The notes: generated by a model not told the origin, from the sequence alone. DNA of 9,052 bases from Treponema sp. (GCA_016282455.1 JAEEKM010000064.1:1-9052); one strand, 5' to 3'. Shown: positions 1-6,289, counted from the first letter of the stretch. Made by a program: numbers and translations.

Positions 1-1138
1 CCTCAACGCCAAGAATGTGCGCGATTGAACTTATGATTTTTTCTCTCCAGGGAAGAAGTTTCGGTTTCTGAGTTTCCACGACACAGTCAAGATTCACGAG
101 TTTCCAGCCTGCGTTTTTTATGTCATTCCAGATTGTGCTCAAAAGAAATTTTGAATCCGCATCTTTCCACTTTGCATCTTCGGGCGGAAAATAAGAACCT
201 ATGTCTCCAAGATGACTTGCACCAAGCAGGGCATCGCTTATGGCATGAAGCAGGACGTCTCCGTCTGAATGACCGAGTTCTCCTTTGGGGCAGGGAATCT
301 CAAGTCCGCCAAGAATAAATTTTCTTCCTTCCGTGAGTCTGTGTAAATCTGTTCCAAAACCAATGCGAATCATTTTCTTTTCCGAATTGACTGATATGTT
401 TTCAGAAGTGTCTATGTCTTCTCTGTAAGTGATTTTTTTATTCGTGCTTTCTCCCTGAACAACGTGAACTTTTTTTCCACCCGTGCATTCAGGGTAAGAG
501 TCCCAGATTTCCGTGTCGTCAGTGAAAGTCCTGTTTTCCTCGTGAGCCTTTTTGTGGCAGAGGACAAGTTCATTAAGAAAAAAGCCCTGTGGTGTTTGAA
601 CCGCGCATAACTGGCTTCTTTCAAGGTGTTCGGAGATTGTTCCGTCAGGGGAGATTTTTTTCTGCGTGTCCACCGGTGTAAGGGCCGGAACTGCCGCCCC
701 GAATTCGCGGACTGCATTTTCTGTTTTCTGAATAATTTTTTCTGAAACAAAGGGACGTGCCCCGTCGTGAATGAGGACTACTGCATTTTCGTCCCGGAGT
801 TTTTCTTTTGCAAAGACCAGGGCTTTTCTTACGGACTCCTGTCTGCTTTCTCCGCCTTCTGTAAAGAAAAGATTTGTTTTTTCAGAAAGATTTTTAAAAT
901 TTCTGTCTTCAAAGAGAATGCTTTCTGCCTGGGAGCAGCCGTCTTTTGGAGAAACAATAATCAGCAGGGAAATGTCTGTAGAAGAAAGAAAGGTTTTTGC
1001 CCCGTGAGAAAGAACTGTTTCTTTTGGGGTTCCACCGGGGAAGGGGAGGTATTCTTTTTTTATTCCCCCTCCCATGCGGGTAGATGAGCCGGCTGCGACA
1101 ATAACCACAACCAGCGGAAGAGAATTAGTCTTCATCAT
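1..1138 (-). CDS. ispDF: Bifunctional IspD-IspF isoprenoid enzyme (3' end outside window)
   Basis: Two MEP-pathway enzymes in one chain. IspD joins CTP and methylerythritol 4-phosphate to give CDP-ME; IspF cyclises CDP-ME 2-phosphate to MEcPP with release of CMP. Both are cytosolic. Translation is open from ATG at 1138 to the left edge (379 codons). The IspD domain is about residues 8-250, with the nucleotide-binding loop AAGSSTRMGG near residues 15-24, Lys27/Lys28, and VLIHDGARPFV. The IspF domain begins near Met256 (base 373): IGFGTDLHR supplies metal ligands Asp264 and His266, GHSDGDVLLHAISDALLGA supplies His298, and GDIGSYFP follows. About 35 C-terminal residues of IspF lie outside. The start overlaps the last 14 bases of carD with no clear ribosome binding site, so translation is probably coupled to carD. 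A second ATG follows directly at 1135. The IspD-IspF fusion is known in several bacterial groups; carD-ispD-ispF adjacency is also known in Mycobacterium. Confidence 0.95.
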   Translation of the reverse strand, partial: MMKTNSLPLVVVIVAAGSSTRMGGGIKKEYLPFPGGTPKETVLSHGAKTFLSSTDISLLIIVSPKDGCSQAESILFEDRNFKNLSEKTNLFFTEGGESRQESVRKALVFAKEKLRDENAVVLIHDGARPFVSEKIIQKTENAVREFGAAVPALTPVDTQKKISPDGTISEHLERSQLCAVQTPQGFFLNELVLCHKKAHEENRTFTDDTEIWDSYPECTGGKKVHVVQGESTNKKITYREDIDTSENISVNSEKKMIRIGFGTDLHRLTEGRKFILGGLEIPCPKGELGHSDGDVLLHAISDALLGASHLGDIGSYFPPEDAKWKDADSKFLLSTIWNDIKNAGWKLVNLDCVVETQKPKLLPWREKIISSIAHILGVE

Positions 1139-1727
1139 CCATGTCGTCGTCATCGTCTGAATCGTCTGAGTTCTTTTCGTTTTCTACTTCGTCGTCAAAC
1201 TCATCATCATCATCGTCGTCATCGAATACGGAAGATTTCTTTTCTATGCGTGCACCAAGAGGTTCAAGTTTTGCATGGAGCATGGCTTCAACTTCTTTTG
1301 TGTCTTTTCCCATTGCTTCTGCAATTTCGTCCTCAAGGAGTTTTTTTGCATTGTCGTAAAGTTTTCTTTCAAGAATAGGAAGTTCCTTTACCTTGGAACG
1401 GTGGTAGAGACAACGCACGATTGAGGCAATGTCTTCGATTGTACCTTTTTTCAAAAGTTCAAGGTTCATCTGGTAACGGAGTTTCCAGTCAGAAGTCGGC
1501 GGGTCAAACTCGTCGCTTATCATGTCAAGGGCATGCTGTGCTTCTTCTGCAGAAACAATTGCACGGATACCAAGGGAAGATGACTGGTCCACAGGAACCA
1601 TCACATTCATGTCTGAAACTTCCAGGTAGATGTTGTAATAGTAAAACTGTTCGCCATTAAATTCTTTTTTGAAGATATCGGTGATTTTTCCAACACCCTG
1701 ACTGGGATACACAACTTTTTGATTCAC
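1125..1727 (-). CDS. carD: CarD/CdnL-family RNA polymerase-binding transcription regulator
   Basis: CarD proteins bind the RNA polymerase beta subunit and the upstream edge of the transcription bubble and stabilise open complexes, notably at rRNA promoters. The RNAP-interaction (Tudor-like) domain is at residues 1-60 (KVVYPSQGVGKI, then VMVPVDQ and LGIRAIVS). The helical DNA-binding domain is about residues 62-145 and keeps the conserved tryptophan (Trp81 in SDWKLRY). Residues 168-200 are an acidic tail with 24 Asp/Glu in the last 32 residues, absent from compact mycobacterial CarD. The GTG at 1727 is the only standard start codon in frame, but it has no ribosome binding site and would cut the first strand of the fold. 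Homology continues upstream (EFS before VNQKVVYP, compare FKVGDTVVYP in mycobacterial CarD), and the only upstream candidate is ATT at 1754. The gene is first in an operon with ispDF and has its own promoter at 1761-1789. Confidence 0.93.
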   Translation of the reverse strand: MNQKVVYPSQGVGKITDIFKKEFNGEQFYYYNIYLEVSDMNVMVPVDQSSSLGIRAIVSAEEAQHALDMISDEFDPPTSDWKLRYQMNLELLKKGTIEDIASIVRCLYHRSKVKELPILERKLYDNAKKLLEDEIAEAMGKDTKEVEAMLHAKLEPLGARIEKKSSVFDDDDDDDEFDDEVENEKNSDDSDDDDDMDDED

Positions 1728-1760
1728 GGAGAATTCTGTCTTTGGTTTAGCAATAAGTTC

Positions 1761-1789
1761 AGTATAGCATTAAAATTGAAAAAAATCAA
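1761..1789 (-). promoter_or_regulatory. carD-ispDF promoter
   Basis: On the minus strand there is a -35 TTGATT at 1789-1784, a 17-base spacer, and an extended -10 TGC-TATACT ending at 1761. This is close to the sigma-70 consensus with ideal spacing. The predicted transcription start is near 1754, 27 bases before the GTG and at the in-frame ATT codon. Called from sequence pattern only. Confidence 0.7.
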
Positions 1790-1804
1790 TTAAAATGCTA
1801 TTCT
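1776..1804 (+). promoter_or_regulatory. neuB promoter, probably giving a leaderless message
   Basis: A -35 TTGAAA at 1776-1781, a 17-base spacer and an extended -10 TGC-TATTCT at 1799-1804 point to a start at about 1811-1812, where the neuB ATG begins. No Shine-Dalgarno-like sequence lies before the ATG, and an in-frame stop at 1791 with no alternative standard start fixes that ATG. Confidence 0.65.
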
Positions 1805-1811
1805 CTATTCC

Positions 1812-3005
1812 ATGATTGTTGTTGCAGAAATTGGGACTTCCCATAATGGTTCTGTTGAAAAGGCGTATTCACTGATTGATGCCGCTTGTGAGGCCGGCGC
1901 TGATGTGGTGAAGTTTCAGTGGGTTTATGCAAGTGAGATTCTTCACCCTGACACAGGTTTTGTAAATCTTCCCGGAGGAAACATTCGTCATTATGACCGC
2001 TTCCGTTCCCTTGAGGTGCCTTTTGATTTTTACGAAAAGTGCCGTAACTATGCAAATAAAAACGGTCTTCTTTTTGCCTGTTCACCTTTTGGACTTAAGT
2101 CTTTTGAAGAACTTGTAAGTCTTTATCCAGATGCAATCAAAATCGCTTCTCCCGAAGTGAATCATCTTCCCCTTCTTAAAGCCTGCGCTGGTGTTTACAA
2201 AAAAATACCGCTCATTCTTTCCAGTGGGGTTTCTCTTCTTGGTGACATTGAAAGGGCCGTGGACACTCTTACCGGGGACAATGCTTGTGTGGCTGAGGCT
2301 TCAAATAAAAAACTTCCTGACCTGACCCTTCTTCACTGCGTAACTTTTTATCCTGCCCCTGAGACGGAATACAACGTGCGCTGTGTGGACACTCTTTCTA
2401 AAGCCTTCGGTTTTCCTTGCGGAATAAGTGACCATTCACTGGATCCTGTTTTAATACCGGTTCTTTCCTGCATGACCGGCGGCAGTATGATTGAAAAACA
2501 CATTACCTTAAGCCGGGACACGGACGGTCTTGATGATCCTGTTGCACTTCCGCCTGAACAGTTTGCACAGATGGTTTCTGCCCTGCACAATGCAAGTGCC
2601 ATACTTACCCGCTTTAGCCGTGATGAAAAAGCCAGCGGAACTTTTCATAAAACGGTTTTAAAAAACGGAATGGTTCTTGACGGCGGACAGAATGAAATTT
2701 TTTCACAGATGAAAAGTCAGTACGGAGAAGAAAAAGTTCTTGCCGCCCTTGGTGACGGAGTAAAACGGCTTGCTCCTGCAGAAAGGGAAAACTACGGAAG
2801 GACAAACCGCTCCCTTCACTACATGCATTCCCTTAAAGCGGGACATATTCTTGCAGAAGAAGACATTGGGGTTCTCCGCACGGAAAAAGTTCTTACTCCG
2901 GGCATTTCGCCACTCTTCTTAAATGAAGTGCTTGGAGCCGCCCTTACAAAAGACGTAACTTCCGGAGAGGGACTTTTGTTTTCTCATCTTCTTAAAAAAG
3001 AGTAA
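1812..3005 (+). CDS. neuB: NeuB/SpsE-family sialic (nonulosonic) acid synthase
   Basis: The family condenses phosphoenolpyruvate with an N-acyl hexosamine such as ManNAc to form a nine-carbon sugar acid (sialic, legionaminic or pseudaminic type) for surface glycans or flagellin. The TIM-barrel domain spans about residues 1-260: AEIGTSHNG at 5-13, VKFQ at 33-36, KIASPE at 110-115, metal ligands His175 (LLHC) and His208 (SDH), and EKHITLSRDTDG at 228-239. The common GPDH motif reads GLDD here. The C-terminal SAF (antifreeze-like) domain is about 330-397, with Arg333 at the position that contacts substrate in NeuB. At 397 residues it is about 50 longer than usual because of an insertion near 266-310. 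No neuA, neuC or glycosyltransferase is nearby, so the exact substrate is open. The gene is transcribed divergently from carD and its tail overlaps mutS2 by 14 bases. Confidence 0.92.
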   Translation: MIVVAEIGTSHNGSVEKAYSLIDAACEAGADVVKFQWVYASEILHPDTGFVNLPGGNIRHYDRFRSLEVPFDFYEKCRNYANKNGLLFACSPFGLKSFEELVSLYPDAIKIASPEVNHLPLLKACAGVYKKIPLILSSGVSLLGDIERAVDTLTGDNACVAEASNKKLPDLTLLHCVTFYPAPETEYNVRCVDTLSKAFGFPCGISDHSLDPVLIPVLSCMTGGSMIEKHITLSRDTDGLDDPVALPPEQFAQMVSALHNASAILTRFSRDEKASGTFHKTVLKNGMVLDGGQNEIFSQMKSQYGEEKVLAALGDGVKRLAPAERENYGRTNRSLHYMHSLKAGHILAEEDIGVLRTEKVLTPGISPLFLNEVLGAALTKDVTSGEGLLFSHLLKKE

Positions 3006-4107
3006 CGTAGGTTTTGCCGCTGCCGCCGTCTTCAGGGGCCGCAAAATGAAACTCCTTTACGCCGGGGTAGTGGGAAAGATAATCGTGAACTGCCTGCTGC
3101 AAAACTCCGTTTCCCTTTCCGTGAATGATGCTGAAGTTTTTAAAGTTAGTAAGGGCACACACATCCATCTGATGCATGACCTCTTTCATTGCTTCTTCCA
3201 TTCTCATTCCCAAAAGCCTCAGTTCAAATTTGGGTCTGTCATTTTTGCTGTTTTCTGATTTACTTAAAATTATTTCTACGTCAGCACTTTTTGCTTTTTC
3301 ATTACTGTCCTTTACCCGCATGAGCTGGCTTTCGGGTACAGACATTTTCAGTGAACCAAACTGAACAAGCCACTGACCGCCTCTTGTTTTTTGAATCAGG
3401 GTTCCCTTTCTTTTTTCCCTTCCTGCAAGAACTTCCATTCCGCTTTCAAAGGGCTTTATTTCAAGTGTCTCTTTCTTTTCTTTTTTTTCTGCTGACTTTA
3501 ATTCTCTTGGAGCAAAAGCTTCTGCATTTTTTAGTGCCTCTTTGTTAGAAGTGCGGGCTTTTGTTTTTTTAGAATTCTTTGAATGACTCTTGCTCTGTGA
3601 AAGCCTCATGCCGTTTTGTGCAATCACTTCTTTTTCAAGAGAATCTTTTTCGCTTAAGAGTTTTTCCCTAAAGGCTTCAAGTTCATTTTCCTTTTTTTCT
3701 ACCTGCTCTTCAAATTCCTGAATGAAGTTTTTTACGCCTGTAGTTTTTTCTTTTGTGATTTCTCCTTCGCGAAGAACCCGTACAAGGTTTTCAAGTTTGC
3801 TTCGGGTTTCGGAGAGAAAGGCAGAAGAGTTTGTTCTTTCAATTTCTTTAAGGGTAAGTTCTTTTTCTTTTAATTCAAGTTCCCTTTCTTTAAGTTTTAA
3901 TTCTTTTGCGGCAATTTTTTCCGCCTGACTTTTTGTTTCTTTTAAAAGACTGTCTGCTTCTTCATGTTTTTTTGTAAGGCCTGTAATGAGGGTGCTCACG
4001 TCTGCCTGCTGGTTTGTAATGTAGCCTCTTGCTTTTTCTATAACAGGTGCCGGTATGCCTGAGTGGCTTGCAATTTCAAGTGCGTGGCTTTCTCCCGGAA
4101 CTCCCAT
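2992..4107 (-). CDS. MutS2 C-terminal part: coiled coil, KOW-like and Smr domain
   Basis: This 371-residue open frame lies downstream of the premature stop and in the same frame as mutS2; ATG 4107 is the first standard Met but has no ribosome binding site. Residues 1-30 finish the MutS2 ATPase domain (GVPGESHALEIAS, VIEKARGYI). Residues 40-165 are a Lys/Glu-rich coiled coil, 165-215 a basic linker, 219-265 a KOW-like barrel (VLAGREKRKGTL, LKMSVPESQL), and 293-371 an Smr domain with HGKGNG at 329-334. The usual LDLRG motif of Smr reads LRLLG at 296-300, so the acidic residue often linked to nuclease activity is missing. If translated separately it would be a stand-alone Smr protein; more likely it is simply the rest of mutS2. 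Confidence 0.7.
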   Translation of the reverse strand: MGVPGESHALEIASHSGIPAPVIEKARGYITNQQADVSTLITGLTKKHEEADSLLKETKSQAEKIAAKELKLKERELELKEKELTLKEIERTNSSAFLSETRSKLENLVRVLREGEITKEKTTGVKNFIQEFEEQVEKKENELEAFREKLLSEKDSLEKEVIAQNGMRLSQSKSHSKNSKKTKARTSNKEALKNAEAFAPRELKSAEKKEKKETLEIKPFESGMEVLAGREKRKGTLIQKTRGGQWLVQFGSLKMSVPESQLMRVKDSNEKAKSADVEIILSKSENSKNDRPKFELRLLGMRMEEAMKEVMHQMDVCALTNFKNFSIIHGKGNGVLQQAVHDYLSHYPGVKEFHFAAPEDGGSGKTYVTLF

Positions 4108-4179
4108 GAGAAGTCTGTAAGTGGGCTTTAAGGTGTCGCTGTTAAACTCTACGGATGCGTTAATGCATTTTTCTTTTGT

Positions 4180-5598
4180 TTAGCCGTAGTTTTTTAAAAT
4201 GCCGTGGTGGGTTGTGACAATTACAAAAGACCCTTTGTTTATAAGGGTATCCAGTGTTGCCATTGCAAGAGCGCCGCCTTCCTGGGGGTCAGTACCGCTT
4301 CCGAGTTCGTCTAAGAGAATGAGGCTTTTTTCATCTGCGTGTAAAAGCATTTCTCCTGTTTTTTTCATGTGGGCAGAAAAAGTTGAAAGGGACTGGTCAA
4401 TGGACTGTTCGTCACCAATGTCTGCAAAAATAGAACCGAAGCAGGGGAGTTTTGTTCCTTCCAGAGCGGGAATTGGAAATCCTGCCTGATTTAACAAAGC
4501 AAAAAGTGCAATGGTTTTTAGAGTAACGGTTTTTCCGCCGGTGTTGGGTCCTGTGATGATAAGGACATTTTTCCCTTCCATAAACTTTATGTCAACGGGA
4601 ACTGCTTTCTTTCCCAAAAGAGGATGCCTTGCTCCCAGAATGACAGGGGCTTCTTTTTCCCTCTCTATGTCCTCTGCAAAAATTCCGTCTGTTTCTTTCT
4701 GCCACTTTGCCGCTGCCATGGTTGAGTCAAGCAGAAGCATTGTTTTGTGGGCTTTTTCAAAATCAGATTTAAATGCAGAAAGTTTTTCTGTGAGTTCAAG
4801 AAAGATTTTTCTTATCTCCTGCTGAAGATGAAACTCTTCCTGCACAAGTTCATTGTTTGCCCTTACCACATCATCGGGTTCTATGTAAACTGTCTGACCT
4901 GAAGGACTTACTTCGTGTACGATTCCGTTTACTGCTCCGCGCCGGTCTGACCTTACTGCAAGTAATTCCCGCCCTGCCCTTAATGCCGGAACTGCCGACT
5001 GCAAAGCTTGACTGACGTTTGCATCTGCAAGGTGACGCCTCATGGCATTTTCAATTTCTTTGTGAAGGGAAGCAATTCTTGCACGAATCTCTCTAAGGGA
5101 GGGAAGATCTTTTACTTCGCCTTCGCGAGTGAGCACCTGAAAAATAAGTCTCTGGGCTTCATTTAATTCCGGAAGGGATGAGGCTTCTTCTGTAAGGTGA
5201 GAAATGTTAAGGCTTTCTCTTGCCTGAATAAGACTTTCTTTACATGCAATTACAGAATCGCAGAAAAGACCTAGAGAAAGAATCTGTTCCTGTAGAAGCT
5301 GGGCTCCTTCCACACCAAGAATTTTAAAATAATCTTTTACAGGCGGCCAGGAAGAAATTGCATTCCGTCTTCCTTTGTGAAGATAGGTGTTCCATTCACG
5401 GCCGAATTCTTTTAGCGGAGAGTATTCGTTTATGGAAGAAAGTGGTTCTCTTGAGTTAAGGAATAATTGTCCTTCTTCACTGCTGCATAAGTGAGAGATG
5501 CTTTCCCTGATGCGGTAAAAATCAAGTTCTTCTGCAATGCGGCTGAAAGGTGCAGGTTTATTTTGTTCAGTCTGGGTGCTTGTAAATTCTTCTTCCAT
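4180..5598 (-). CDS. mutS2: MutS2 N-terminal part: core and most of the ATPase domain
   Basis: This 472-residue piece ends at the premature TAA. It contains the MutS core/lever helices (about 15-300, including RRGAVNGIVHEVSPSGQTV) and most of the ABC-type ATPase: Walker A GPNTGGKT at 350-357, signature STFSAHMKK near 406-414, Walker B LILLDELGSGTD at 426-437, and the H-loop TTHHG at 462-466. The break falls a few residues after the H-loop, so the last ATPase strands and everything beyond are lost. The start is set at Met of MEEEF (5598). An upstream in-frame extension to 5703 would cross the mutS2 promoter and has no MutS2 character. No ribosome binding site precedes the ATG, and candidate -10 elements lie only 6-13 bases upstream. 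Confidence 0.85.
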   Translation of the reverse strand: MEEEFTSTQTEQNKPAPFSRIAEELDFYRIRESISHLCSSEEGQLFLNSREPLSSINEYSPLKEFGREWNTYLHKGRRNAISSWPPVKDYFKILGVEGAQLLQEQILSLGLFCDSVIACKESLIQARESLNISHLTEEASSLPELNEAQRLIFQVLTREGEVKDLPSLREIRARIASLHKEIENAMRRHLADANVSQALQSAVPALRAGRELLAVRSDRRGAVNGIVHEVSPSGQTVYIEPDDVVRANNELVQEEFHLQQEIRKIFLELTEKLSAFKSDFEKAHKTMLLLDSTMAAAKWQKETDGIFAEDIEREKEAPVILGARHPLLGKKAVPVDIKFMEGKNVLIITGPNTGGKTVTLKTIALFALLNQAGFPIPALEGTKLPCFGSIFADIGDEQSIDQSLSTFSAHMKKTGEMLLHADEKSLILLDELGSGTDPQEGGALAMATLDTLINKGSFVIVTTHHGILKNYG

Positions 5599-5604
5599 AG
5601 TGAG

Positions 5605-5633
5605 AGAATATAGTATATAATTGAAAGTCGCAA
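5605..5633 (-). promoter_or_regulatory. mutS2 promoter candidate
   Basis: On the minus strand, TTGCGA at 5633-5628 is followed after 17 bases by TATTCT at 5610-5605, six bases before the mutS2 ATG. Overlapping alternatives TATATT (5612-5607) and TATACT (5617-5612) would shift the start by only a few bases. All predict a leader of about 0-7 bases with no ribosome binding site. Confidence 0.5.
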
Positions 5634-5659
5634 TAAGGAAACCTTGGAAAACTTTCTTT

Positions 5660-5673
5660 CGGAGACTTCTCCG
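5660..5673. repeat. Short perfect-arm palindrome between mutS2 and the DJ-1 gene
   Basis: CGGAGA and TCTCCG flank a two-base centre in the divergent intergenic region, about 30 bases before the DJ-1-family start. The arms are G/C-rich for this AT-rich gap. It may be an operator or a small hairpin; no regulator can be named. Confidence 0.4.
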
Positions 5674-5703
5674 GGTTCCATAAATATGATTTTGGGGGAG
5701 CAT

Positions 5704-6282
5704 GTGAAAACTGCAGTTGTTTTTTTAGCTGACGGATTTGAAGAAGTGGAGGCTCTTTCTCCAGTGGACTATCTGCGTCGTGCAGGGGTTGAAGTTACAA
5801 CTCTTGCCACTGGTAAAGACGAACTTGAACTTACCGGTGCAAGGGGCATACCTGTCAGGGCAGACATGAAACTTACTGACTATCTTGCAAAAAATATTTC
5901 GCCTGATTTAGTGGTGGTTCCCGGTGGAATGCCTGGGGCAGTGAATGTTGCTTCCTGCAAAGAGGCAAATGAACTTATAAAAAGACAGCTTTCTGAAAAA
6001 AAACTTATTGCCGCAATCTGTGCTTCTCCTGCCGTAGTACTCGCTCCCACGGGTGCCCTGGAAGGACATAAGTGGACCTGCTACCCCGGTATGGTAGATT
6101 ACAGTCCTGTGTCTGCATCTTTTGCAGAAAAGCATGTAGACGGAGTGCCCTTTGTAAGTGACGGAAATCTTGTTACTGCCTGCGGGGCAGGGGCAGCCGA
6201 AGAGTTTTCCATGGAACTTGTACGCCTTCTCTGCGGAGAGGAAGTAATGACTAAGGTTAAAAAATCTACCTGCCAGAGGTGA
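5704..6282 (+). CDS. DJ-1/PfpI-family protein (ThiJ/YajL-like)
   Basis: The product is a 192-residue cytosolic flavodoxin-like protein of the DJ-1 superfamily, linked in other organisms to oxidative-stress protection, glyoxal detoxification and protein quality control; the exact activity cannot be read from sequence. It shows FLADGFEEVEALSPVD at 7-22 with the conserved Glu16, PGGMPGA at 73-79, and the nucleophile elbow AAICASPA at 103-110, with Cys106 at the same number as in human DJ-1. ACGAGAAEEF near the C-terminus also fits. The start is GTG 5704, giving VKTAVVFLADG as in the family, preceded by GGGGGAG at 5694-5700 with short spacing. ATG 5686 would add six residues and is the alternative. 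The gene is divergent from mutS2. I could not identify a good promoter, and no terminator separates it from the small membrane gene. Confidence 0.88.
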   Translation: MKTAVVFLADGFEEVEALSPVDYLRRAGVEVTTLATGKDELELTGARGIPVRADMKLTDYLAKNISPDLVVVPGGMPGAVNVASCKEANELIKRQLSEKKLIAAICASPAVVLAPTGALEGHKWTCYPGMVDYSPVSASFAEKHVDGVPFVSDGNLVTACGAGAAEEFSMELVRLLCGEEVMTKVKKSTCQR

Positions 6283-6289
6283 TTGCCAC

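Larger units (their letters stand above)
1761..1804. repeat. Imperfect inverted repeat spanning both divergent promoters
   Basis: Arms 1761-1779 and 1786-1804 are reverse complements at 16 of 19 positions around a six-A centre. Each arm holds an extended -10 (TGCTATACT leftward, TGCTATTCT rightward) and the -35 of the opposite promoter, so the divergent control region is nearly symmetric. It could be an operator, or simply two similar promoters placed back to back. Confidence 0.75.
2992..5598 (-). pseudogene. mutS2: mutS2 interrupted by one in-frame TAA codon
   Basis: MutS2 is a MutS-like ATPase with a C-terminal Smr domain. It has been linked to suppression of recombination and, in Bacillus, to rescue of collided ribosomes. 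The frame starting at ATG 5598 continues to 2992 with a single interruption, TAA at 4182-4180 (codon 473). The 25 codons between that stop and the next Met (4107) are in the same frame and read like MutS2: TKEKCINASVEFNSDTLKP then TYRLLMGVPGES. This is therefore a nonsense change, not a frameshift; one base change from TAC or TAT (Tyr) would explain it. Read through, the product would be 868 residues. Both halves look conserved, so the change is recent, a base-call error, or the gene works as two parts. Confidence 0.8.

Noticed and set aside
1..1138. ispDF as a broken gene
   Set aside because: The frame is continuous from ATG 1138 to the window edge, and both enzyme domains are in the same frame with their motifs intact. 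It is only cut by the window.
1198..1225. CRISPR-like or satellite repeat
   Set aside because: It is a coding triplet repeat within carD with no spacer structure.
1141..1359. Serine-rich plus-strand frame opposite the carD tail
   Set aside because: It is the complement of the Asp/Glu triplet repeat, with no ribosome binding site or recognisable domain.
4108..4179. A frameshift as the cause of the two mutS2 pieces
   Set aside because: The two open frames are offset by exactly 25 codons and the intervening codons read as MutS2 in that same frame, so only the TAA is at fault.
4180..4182. Stop-codon reassignment or programmed read-through of TAA
   Set aside because: TAA ends carD, neuB, rplM, rpsI and recX in this window, and the context TAA-ACA has no known read-through signal that I can see.
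5644..5703. Upstream TTG start for the DJ-1-family gene
   Set aside because: It would add 20 residues unlike any DJ-1 N-terminus; GTG 5704 has a purine-rich site and gives the family N-terminus.
5599..5703. N-terminal extension of MutS2
   Set aside because: The extra 35 codons cross the promoter region and show no MutS2 similarity; MEEEF at 5598 is the sensible start.
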